This document shows positions 1 through 10,134 of a stretch of DNA of 64,000 bases, one piece after another. The stretch's first letter is position 1. Each line of letters begins with the position of its first letter. Location: assembly GCF_041734735.1 (NCBI RefSeq), contig NC_134900.1, positions 38,698,954 through 38,762,953 of the forward strand, in the 5' to 3' direction. This stretch comes from Babylonia areolata. Taxonomy: Eukaryota > Mollusca > Gastropoda > Neogastropoda > Buccinidae. Made by a program: the position numbers and the translations under genes. The notes below the pieces were generated by a model, which worked only from the letters and a program-made list of their open reading frames with translations, had not been told where the DNA came from and ran no database searches.

Positions 1-1182
1 ATACCCAATGAGCTGGCCAGGGCCTTTCAAAGAAGAGCAGATGCCTGACCTACACATATACCCAATGAGCTGGTCAGGGCCTTGAAAGCCGACCATAGAT
101 ATATGAAGAAAATAAGCAGAAAAGCAAATTCCTACATTTGAATGTAACAAAAACAAAAGATACATGGAAGGCTAATGACTAGAATACGATTTTTCTGTGG
201 AAAAAGAACGACGCAGCCTCGCTGCGGGAACTGATGTGAATTGCAGGACACATTGAACATGGACACACATTGCGGCCAAGGGCTGCCAGTCTGAGGGTTG
301 ACGAAGTTCTACCCATTGCTGGGGGATTTTTCCAGTGCAGTGAGCTCTTGCAGTGGGTTTTGGCTCGCTCCGTGGCTCCCAGTTCAGACGTGTTTGCAGC
401 ACTGTTGGCTGCGCCTGCATTGGCCGAGTTCCTGTCACTGCCAGTAGCGCCACCTACCTGCTGCCTACCGAGCTGTCCTTGAGTTCTCGGGGGAGGAGGA
501 GGAGGAGGTGCAGTCCTGAGTGCGGGGGTGAAGGACATGGCTCGGATAGCATAGCACACGTACACACACACACACACACACACACAAGCACGCATGCACA
601 GACACGTACACACACACACACACACATACACACAGAGGTTTTCTGTATTAACACTTTGCATCCTGAGTAATGTTTATCTGTAACACATGGTTTCTACCCA
701 TGGACTTAGTGCGGGTATTTCTTTAATACATTGGGCATGTTGAGTTTGGCTTTCTCAGTCAGTTGTATACTGGCTCAGTGGTTTTACTTTGTTGGCTTTA
801 GCCCGTGTTGTTTGCTTGTGCTTTCAGGGGAATCTTTTTGTTGTTGTTGTTGTTGTTGTTGTTGTAATAATGGTGTGTGTGTTTAGTGCATGAGGTATGG
901 CTTCAACAGTGCACTCAGCTGTTGTAGGGTTGTAGTACAACTGCACTGACAGGGTCTTCTTCTCTCTCAACTCTTTGAAGATTCACTGGGACGCTGCACA
1001 AAAGAACAATTCTGTCAGTTGTGTGCCAAAGACAGGGTCTCTGCGGATGATTCTCCCATCCATTGTGCAATGTTGTCAGTCCATCTCATTTTCTGTCTTC
1101 TTCTTTGTCTCCCTCCCTCAACATATCCTTCCAGGATTGTTTTCGCAAGGCCATTAGATCTTAATATTTGGCCATACCAATG
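1..1182. other. No gene seen; microsatellites
   Basis: Holds two copies of an ~26-base segment beginning cccaatgagctgg (1 and ~60), a scrap resembling the short dispersed element (cagatgcctgac, near 38), a CA repeat at 559-635 and a (TTG)n run at 838-865. No exon, splice-bounded motif or RNA gene recognised. Confidence 0.6.
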
Positions 1183-1190
1183 TCATTTAC

Positions 1191-1370
1191 TGCACTGAAG
1201 TGATGTCAGCAGATCTGTATAAGGTGCAACGTGCTGTTTGATGGTCTTGCTGCACTGAAGTGATGTCAGCAGATCTTTATAAGGTGCAACGTGCTGCTTG
1301 ATGGTCTTACTGCACTGAAGTGATGTCAGCAGATCTGTATAAGGTCCAGTGTGCTGCTTGATGGTCTGGC
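1191..1370. repeat. 60-bp tandem repeat, 3 copies, from LINE C-terminus
   Basis: Copies start at 1191, 1251 and 1311 (tgcactgaagtgatgtcagc). On the minus strand each encodes 20 residues around TIKQHVAPYKDLLTSLQCSK, so the expansion keeps the LINE frame. Confidence 0.9.
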
Positions 1371-1499
1371 ACACTTGTTCATTGGTGATGTGATCTGTGT
1401 TGCTGATGTTTAGCATCTTGCAATAACGCGTCACAGTTCCTGTTTTCAGTTCCTGGATACTTTTATCAGCAGTGATGGTGATGATGTGGCTGACCATCA

Positions 1500-2390
1500 G
1501 CTTGGTGTGTTTGGTGCTGATAACCATGCCATATCTTGTGGCTCTTATTTCCATGTCATATCTTATCCATGTCATATGTTGTGGCTGTCATTTCCATGCC
1601 ATATATTGTGGTTGTCATTACCATGTTATGTCTTGTGGCTGACGGGCGCAATAGCCGAGTGGTTAAAGCGTTGGGCTTTCAATCTGAGGGTCTCGGGTTT
1701 GAATCACGGTGACGGCGCCTGGTGGGTAAAGGGTGGAGATTTTTATGATCTCCCAGGTCAACATATGTGCAGACCTGCTAGTGCCTGAACCCCCTTCATG
1801 TGTATATGCAAGCAGAAGATCAAATACGCACGTTAAAGATCCTGTAATCCATGTCAGCGTTCGGTGGGTTATGGAAACAAGAACATACCCAGCATGCACA
1901 CCCCCGAAAACGGAGTATGGCTGCCTACATGGTGGGGCAAAAACAGTCATACACGTAAAAGCCCACACGTGTGCATACGAGTGAACGCAGAAGAAGAAGA
2001 AGAAGTCTTTTGGCTGTCATTTACATGTCATATCTTGTCGCTCTCATTTCCATGTCATACCTTGTCCATGCCATATGTTGTGGCTGTCATTTCCATGCCA
2101 TATGTTGTGGCTGTCATTTCCATGCCATATATTGTGGCTGTCCTTTCCATGTCATATCTTGTGGCTGTTTTATCATGGCATATCTTGTGGCTGTCATTTC
2201 CATGCCATATCTTGTGGCTGTTTTATCATGGCATATCTTGTGGCTGTCCTTTCCATGTCATATCTTGTGGCTGTTTTATCATGGCATATCTTGTGGCTGT
2301 CATTTCCATGCCATATCTTGTGGCTGTCATTACCATGTCATGTTGTGGCTGTCATTTCCATGCCATATCTTGTTCATGTATTATCCAGTC
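1500..2390. repeat. 27-bp minisatellite, interrupted by a SINE
   Basis: Unit is near tgtcatttccatgccatatc plus ttgtggc, with 26-bp variants (tgttttatcatggcatatc). On the minus strand it encodes ATRYGMEMT, a segment of the host LINE (RYGMEIS). The array is split by the SINE at 1642-2004. Confidence 0.88.
1642..2004 (+). mobile_element. tRNA-derived SINE, full length, with target duplication
   Basis: Head has an A box (agccgagtggttaaagcg) and a B box (ggtttgaatcac), followed by a ~280-bp body and a (GAA)n tail. Flanks gtcttgtggctg (1630-1641) and gtcttttggctg (2005-2016) form a 12-bp target-site duplication with one mismatch. Inserted into the 27-bp minisatellite. Confidence 0.88.
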
Positions 2391-3237
2391 TTTTAACAAG
2401 CAAAGGGAGTTCTTGCTCATTTCTGGTTTGGCCACCATTGTCATCTGTGATGTTAGGTTCATGATGGTCCTTTCTCCAAGTCCACTGCTGACTAAACTGA
2501 CATGATCTTCAGGCTTGTCAGCCATGATGCATTCCAGGAATATTTTGAACTCTGTGGGAGACAGCAGGCATCCCTGATGGACTCTAACCAAAGTATGAAA
2601 CTACTGTTCAATAGAAACCTGTGAGCCCCACACTGGTCACTTTGGAGAATAGTTGTTGGACAGTATTGCCCGATGATACAGTTTTTGATTGTGGCCCATA
2701 GTGCTTCCTGCTATGCTGTTATTAAACGCTTTTCTGAAGTCTGTGAAGATGTGGTATCAATCCCTCTGGTGTTGGAGGTGTTTTTCACAAAAGGTATGCA
2801 GGTTAAACATGTGTTTGATACTTCTGCATTTGTGGAACCCAGCCAGCAATAACAGTTTCTGCTTGCAGCTGTAATCTGTTCAGAATGATTTTGAGCATTA
2901 CTTAACTAGCATGGCTGATCAGACTGGTGCTGTAGTTCTGGCAGTGTTGGAGATTTCCTTTCATGGGGAGGCGATGATTAAAGATTGGATCCATGGCTTG
3001 GGCCATTCACCTGTGTGTCGGATGTTATTGCAGATGGCATTTTGGATGTCGGTTATTGCCTCTCCGCCATGTTTCAAAAGTTTTCCAGAAATGTAATCAA
3101 TGCCTGCAACCTTCGCACATTTCCGCTACTTCACTGCTGCTGCAGCCTCACCACAGAGAATTTGGAAGTCATCCTCAGTAATGAAGACTGTTGGTTTTGG
3201 AGCTCTTTTGTCTCTTTTGATCTGTTTGTTGTAGAGT

Positions 3238-3450
3238 TCAGAGCAGCACTCAGTCAGCCATTTTATGGCGTCGTTTTCCTCTGTGAGACAGTTGCCATCT
3301 TTGCCATCAGAGCAGCACTCAGTCAGCCATTTTATGGCGTCTTTTTCCTCTGTGAGACAGTTGCCATCTTTGCCGTCAGAGCAGTACTCAGTCAGCCATT
3401 TTATGGCGTCTTTTTCCTCTGTGAGACAGTTGCCATCTTTGTCCTCCATG
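3238..3450. repeat. 69-bp tandem repeat, 3 copies, from LINE linker
   Basis: Three copies of a segment containing cactcagtcagccattttat. On the minus strand each gives 23 residues (DGKDGNCLTEEKDAIKWLTE and CCS). Unit length is a multiple of three and the frame stays open through all copies. Confidence 0.88.
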
Positions 3451-3741
3451 AGTTACAAAGTGTGAATACAGTTGTCATATTTTTCATTGTTGCTGTTGAA
3501 GTTATTATCTTTGTTTTAACGAGCATGCTTGTAGTCATAGAAGATAGCAACGTTCTGATGTCGTCTTGATTATACTTGATGCTGTTGATGCCATGATGAT
3601 GGTGAAAGTGGCGTAATCGTCATTATCATCTGAGTTTTATTATTGTAATTATTGTCTACACTGCGGCATTGGCTGCCTGAGATGGAGTTAGTGTTGCGAG
3701 GGGGAAAATGAGAGAAAGAAAAATGGACAGAGAGAGGAAAG

Positions 3742-4540
3742 GAAGGAAATAAAGTGATTGATTCCATACTAAACAGTGACTATCACCACCACCATCATCA
3801 GCATCATGTCAGGAAATAAAGTGATTGATTCCATACTAAACAGTGACTATCACCACCATCATCATCAGCATCATGTCAGGAAATAAAGTGATTGATTCCA
3901 TACCAAACAGTGACTATCACCACCACCATCATCAGCATCATGTCAGGAAATAAAGTGATTGATTCCATACCAAACAGTGACTATCACCACCACCACCATC
4001 AGCATCATGTCAGGAAATAAAGTGATTGATTCCATACCAAACAGTGACTATCACCACCACCATCATCAGCATCATGTCAGGAAATAAAGTGATTGATTCC
4101 ATACCAAACAGTGACTATCACCACCACCACCATCAGCATCATGTCAGGAAATAAAGTGATTGATTCCATACCAAACAGTGACTATCACCACCATCATCAG
4201 CAGCATCATGTTAGGAAATAAAGTGATTGATTCCATACCAAACAGTGACTATCACCACCACCATCATCAGCATCATGTCAGGAAATAAAGTGATTGATTC
4301 CATACCAAACAGTGACTATCACCACCACCATCATCAGCATCATGTCAGGAAATAAAGTGATTGATTCCATACCAAACAGTGACTATCACCACCATCATCA
4401 TCAGCATCATGTCAGGAAATAAAGTGATTGATTCCATACCAAACAGTGACTATCATCATCATCAGCATCAGCATCATGTCAGGAAATAAAGTGATTGATT
4501 CCATACTAAACAGTGACTATCATCAGCATCAGCATCATGT
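3742..4540. repeat. 66-69-bp minisatellite, about 12 copies, each with AATAAA
   Basis: Unit contains aggaaataaagtgattgatt, ccataccaaacagtgactat and a (CAC/CAT) stretch ending cagcatcatgtc. Length differs through the trinucleotide part. Every unit carries an AATAAA hexamer on the plus strand. Confidence 0.92.
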
Positions 4541-4989
4541 CATTTTCATTGAATTTGAATCTCCCTTTGGACTTGTGTCTGGTGTCGTAATGTACAGCTG
4601 ACATGTCTTCAGGAAGGAATGAGAACAGATCATTATCAGTGCCACTCTCATTCCCTTTCGTGTTCATTCTGACAGTCACCCATATTCACAGAGTCTACCT
4701 TCATCTCTATCACCAGAATTTAAATCTACACTTCTTTTGAACAGTTCATCACCTATGATGTCATCCTAGTTACACACATTGTCCATAAATGTACATAAAT
4801 CCACATGATCCCATATGACTGTCCTTGGCAAATCCATCATCACTACTCCATAAACATTGTGATGGCGGTCATTGCTGGCTGTGCTATACATAGTGTTGTT
4901 TTCATTACCTTATCATTATCATCATCACCATCATCATCACCATCATCATCACTATTGCATGTTTGTCTTTTGCTGCAGTCTCCCTTTTA

Positions 4990-5260
4990 GACCAACACAA
5001 CATTCCTCTGATTCAGTACATCTATATGCTCTAGCAAGAACATTGCGCACTACATGTTTCAGGCCTTTGCATTCCTCAAGTTAAAGAAAATCATTTGGCA
5101 AATGTTCATTTCCCTTAACTGCCCCAGCCATATGGAATTCTCTTCCTTTCAGGCTTTGGAACGCCACCTCTTCAGACATTTTTTTTAATCCTCTCTGAAA
5201 AGTTGTGTGTTTAGTCTTTCCTCTCTGTGTGATTGTTGTCATGTTTTGGGCTGGCAGGTT
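4990..5260 (+). mobile_element. Possible LINE 3' fragment
   Basis: Around 5110-5200 the plus strand reads APAIWNSLPFRLWNATSS, resembling the APxxWNSLP motif at the C-terminus of CR1/L2-like LINEs. Too short to place in a clade. Confidence 0.45.
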
Positions 5261-5689
5261 GGGAAACGTGCATTTTCCCCAGTAATTTGTGGACAAAAAA
5301 AAAACATTTTTAATGGTTAGGCATAATTTGTTTGTTGGATTTTTCCATACGTTGGCGCGTTGGTAATAAAATGTGTTTGTGGTTTTCTTTCTGCGTGGGT
5401 GTGGGTGTGTTTGTGTGTGTGGGTATGTGTGTATAATTATATTTGTGTGCGAGCACACTTATATAAAACCTGTGAGCATATGTCATGGAAGACACTTGTT
5501 AAATGTTAATTGATATTGTTATTGTTTCATCATCATTATTATTATCATTATTATTATTATGATCTTTGCCTTCAAGCGGAGGATATTTATTATTGTTATA
5601 TGATGTATCATCAGTGGCGACTGCTGCTGTTATTGTTTTTCAGTTGTTCTTTGTTGGATCATCAGCCTCAGTGGCAGCTGGTGGTGGTG

Positions 5690-5733
5690 GTGTGGCTGTT
5701 ATTTCTGTTGCATATTAATCATTGTATTTGTCG

Positions 5734-5764
<31 letters not shown>

Positions 5765-7005
5765 AAGTGGTGGTGGTGTGGCTGTTATTTCTGTTGCATA
5801 TTAATCATTGTATTTGTCGTCGTCATCATCATCATAAGTGGTGGTGGTGTTGCTGTTATTTCTGTTGCATATTAATCATTGTATTTGTCGTCGTCATCAT
5901 CATCATCATCATCATCATCATAAGTGGTGGTGGTGTTGCTGTTATTTCTGTTGCATATTAATCATTGTATTTGTCGTCATCATCATCATCATCATCATCA
6001 TCAGAAGTGGTGGTGGTGTTGCTGTTATTTCTGTTGCATATTAATCATTGTATTTGTCGTCATCATCATCATCATCATCATCATCATAAGTGGTGGTGGT
6101 GTGGCTGTTATTTCTGTTGCATATTAATCATTGTATTTGTCGTCATCATCATCATCATCATCATCATCATAAGTGGTGGTGGTGTGGCTGTTATTTCTGT
6201 TGCATATTAATCATTGTATTTGTCGTCATCATCATCATCATCATCATCATCAGAAGTGGTGGTGGTGTGGCTGTTATTTCTGTTGCATATTAATCATTGT
6301 ATTTGTCGTCATCATCATCATCATCATCATCATCAGAAGTGGTGGTGGTGTGGCTGTTATTTCTGTTGCATATTAATCATTGTATTTGTCGTCGTCATCA
6401 TCATCATCATCATCATAAGTGGTGGTGGTGTTGCTGTTATTTCTGTTGCATATTAATCATTGTATTTGTCGTCGTCATCATCATCATCATCATCATAAGT
6501 GGTGGTGGTGTGGCTGTTATTTCTGTTGCATATTAATCATTGTATTTGTCGTCGTCATCATCATCATCATCATCATAAGTGGTGGTGGTGTTGCTGTTAT
6601 TTCTGTTGCATATTAATCATTGTATTTGTCGTCATCATCATCATCATCATCATCATCAGAAGTGATGGTGGTGGTGATGTCACTGATGTTATTGTTGTTG
6701 CATATTAATGATTGTATTCATCATCATCATAATCATAATCATTATCATAAGCATCATCATCATCATCGTCATCATAAGTGGTGGTGGTGGTGATGTCATT
6801 GATGTTGTTGTTGCATATTAATCATTGTATTTGTCATCATCATCATCATCATCATCATCATAAGTGGTGGCGGTGATGATGTCATTGATGTTGTTGTTGC
6901 ATATTAATCATTGTATTTGTCATCATCATCATCATCATCATCATCATAAGTGGTGGTGGTGATGATGTCATTGATGTTGTTGTTGCATATTAATCATTGT
7001 ATTTG

Positions 7006-7039
<34 letters not shown>

Positions 7040-7211
7040 AAGTGGTGGTGGTGATGATGTCATTGATGTTGTTGTTGCATATTAATCATTGTATTTGTCG
7101 TCGTCATCATCATCATCGTCATCATAAGTGGTGGCGGTTGATGATGTCATTGATGTTGTTGTTGCATATTAATCATTGTATTTGTCATCATCATCATCAT
7201 CATCATCATCG

Positions 7212-7242
<31 letters not shown>

Positions 7243-7690
7243 AAGTGGTGGTGGTGGTGATGTCATTGACGTTGTTGCATATTAATCATTGTATTTGTCA
7301 TCATCATCAGCATCTTAAGTGGTGGTGGTGGTGATGTCATTGATGTTGTTGTTGCATATTAATCATTGTATTTGTCATCATCATCATCATCATCATCATC
7401 ATAAGTGGTGGTGGTGATGATGTCATTGATGTTGGTGTTGCATATTAATCATTGTATTTGTCGTCGTCATCATCATCATCGTCATCATAAGTGGTGGCGG
7501 TGATGATGTCATTGATGTTGTTGTTGCATATTAATCATTGTATTTGTCATCATCATCATCATCATCATCGTCATCATCATCATCATCATCATCATCTTAA
7601 GTGGTGGTGGTGGTGATGTCATTGATGTTGTTGTTGCATATTAATCATTGTATTTGTCATCATCATCATCATCATCATCATCATCGGAAG
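5690..7690. repeat. ~83-bp minisatellite, about 23 copies, two subtypes
   Basis: Unit core is gcatattaatcattgtattt, with a (CAT/TCA)n stretch and a gtggtggtggtg stretch. To about 6690 copies contain ggctgttatttctgttgc; beyond that they contain gatgtcattgatgttgttg. The array ends about 80 bases before SLC22-like exon 1. Confidence 0.92.
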
Positions 7691-7771
7691 TGGTGGTGGT
7701 GATGTCTTGGTTGTAGTGGTGATGATGGTGGTGGTTGTTGCTGACATGAGGGAGACGACGCGGTGTTTCAG

Positions 7772-7875
7772 ATGGACCTGGTGTGTGAGAAGAAGATGTT
7801 CCGGTCCTACGCACAGACAGCCACCATGGTGGGCTACCTGAGTGGCAGTGCTATCTCCAGCGTGCCCTCTGACCT
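7772..7875 (+). CDS. SLC22-like exon 1 of those visible (TM2 start)
   Basis: Begins after tttcag and ends CCT|GTGAGT with two bases of a codon. Encodes DLVCEKKMFRSYAQTATMV and the first part of TM2, up to VPSD. The DLVC motif is the SLC22 hallmark at the end of the first extracellular loop. The exon starts in mid-protein, so at least one 5' exon is missing. Confidence 0.85.
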
Positions 7876-10078
7876 GTGAGTCTGACCCCACCCCCGCCAC
7901 CCCCTCCCTGCCTTCTGCTATGCAACACACTGCACTGCTGTGTTGTGTTGTGTTGTGTTGTGTTGTGTTGTGTTGTGTTGTGTTGTGTTGTGTTGTGTTG
8001 TGTTGTGTTGTGTTGTGTTGTGTTGCTGTTGTGTTGTGTTGTGTTGTGTTGTGTTGTGTTGTGTTGTGTTGTGTTGTGTTGTGTTGTGTTGCTGTTGTGT
8101 TGTGTTGCTGTTGTGTTGCTGTTGTGTTGTGTTGTGTTGCTGTTGTGTTGTGTTGTGTTGTGTTGTGTTGTGTTGTGTTGTGTTGTGTTGTGTTGTGTTG
8201 TGTTGTGTTGTGTTGTGTTGTGTTGTGTTGTGTTGTGTTGTGTTGTGTTGTGTTGTGTTGTGTTGTGTTGTGTTGTGTTGTGTTGTGTTGCTGCTGTGTT
8301 GTGTTGTGTTGTGTTGTGTTGTGTTGTGTTGTGTTGTGTTGTGTTGTGTTGTGTTGTGTTGTGTTGTGTTGCTGTTGTGTTGTGTTGTGTTGTGTTGTGT
8401 TGTGTATTGAAGATATAGACATGCTGTGTTCTGTTGTGTATTGAAGATATAGATGTGTTGTGTTGTGTATTGAAGATATAGATGTGTTGTGTTGTGTATT
8501 GAAGATATAGATGTGATGTGTTGTGTTGTGTATTGAAGATATAGATGTGTTGTGTTGTGTATTGAAGATATAGATGTGCTGTGTACTGAAGATATAGATG
8601 TGCTGTGTTGTGTTGTGTATTGAAGATATAGATGTGTTGTGTTGTGTTGTGTATTGAAGATATAGATGTGCTGTGTTGTGTATTGAAGATATAGATGTGC
8701 TGTGTTGTGTATTGAAGATATAGATGTGCTGTGTTGTGTTGTGTATTGAAGATATAGATGTGCTGTGTTGTGTATTGAAGATATAGATGTGCTGTGTTGT
8801 GTTGTGTATTGAAGATATAGATGTGCTGTGTTGTGTATTGAAGATATAGACATGCTGTGCTGTGCTGTGTATTGAAGATATAGATGTGTTGTGTTGTGTA
8901 TTGAAGATATAGATGTGCTGTGTTGTGTATTGAAGATATAGATGTGTTGTGTATTGAAGATATAGATGTGCTGTGTTGTGTTGTGTATTGAAGATATAGA
9001 TGTGCTGTGTTGTGTATTGAAGATATAGATGTGCTGTGTTGTGTATTGAAGATATAGATGTGCTGTGTTGTGTTGTGTATTGAAGATATAGATGTGCTGT
9101 GTTGTGTATTGAAGATATAGATGTGTTGTGCTGTGTTGTGTATTGAAGATATAGATGTGTTGTGTTGTGTATTGAAGATATAGATGTGTTGTGTTGTGTT
9201 GTGTATTGAAGATATAGATGTGTTGTGTTGTGTATTGAAGATATAGATGTGTTGTGTTGTGTATTGAAGATATAGATGTGCTGTGTTGTGTTGTGTATTG
9301 AAGATATAGATGTGTTGTGTTGTGTTGTGTATTGAAGATATAGATGTGCTGTGTTGTGTATTGAAGATATAGATGTGTTGTGTTGTGTATTGAAGATATA
9401 GATGTGTTGTGTTGTGTTGTGTATTGAAGATATAGATGTGTTGTGTTGTGTTGTGTATTGAAGATATAGATGTGCTGTGTTGTGTTGTGTATTGAAGATA
9501 TAGATGTGCTGTGTTGTGTATTGAAGATATAGATGTGTTGTGTTGTGTATTGAAGATATAGATGTGTTGTGTTGTGTATTGAAGATATAGATGTGCTGTG
9601 TTGTGTATTGAAGATATAGATGTGCTGTGTTGTGTATTGCTACTGTGTGGTATTGTGTATTGTGATTTTTTGTGTGTTGCTGCTGTGTTGTGCAGTGTAT
9701 TGCAGATGTGCTGTGTTGTGTATGGTAAATGTGCTGTGCTGTGTTGTGTTGTGTATTCCTGTTGTCCTGTGTATTGCTGCTCTGTTGTGCTGTGTTGTAT
9801 ATGGCTACAGTGCTGTCTTGTTGATTGTGTTGCAGAACTGTGTGGTATGATGTTGTGCTGTGTTGTACAGTGCTGTCTTGTTGATTGTGTTGCAGAACTG
9901 TGTAGTATGATGTTGTGCTGTGTTGTACAGTGCTGTCTTGTTGATTGTGTTGCAGAACTGTGTAGTATGATGTGCTGCACTGTGAAGTGTGCAGCATGGC
10001 TCACATCACTGAATACAACAAAGAAAATGAGGTTTAAAGCGATCAGACTGAAAACAGATTCACTTACAGCTAGCAAAC

Positions 10079-10134
<56 letters not shown>

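Larger units (their letters stand above)
1183..3460 (-). mobile_element. LINE remnant (endonuclease-RT type), internally repeated
   Basis: Read on the minus strand, a broken non-LTR retrotransposon frame is clear. It runs from a linker (DAIKWLTECCSELYNKQ, 3450-3200), through GIDYISGKLLKHGGEAITD (about 3100-3040), CEKHLQHQRD and VHQGCLLSPTEFKIFLE (2590-2530, RT motif B region), to a C-terminal part with RYGMVISTKHTKLM (about 1540) and DHITNEQVCQTIKQH (about 1390). Many stops and shifts break it. Clade (RTE/CR1-like) is not settled by eye. Three stretches have become tandem repeats, and a SINE sits inside one of them. Confidence 0.85.

Noticed and set aside
172-670. Small overlapping frames on both strands near the window start
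   Set aside because: Cross a CA repeat, no splice signals or recognisable residues.
1642-1720. tRNA gene
   Set aside because: A and B boxes are present but the segment is the head of a SINE with body, tail and target duplication. The same holds at 26490 and 22210-22290.
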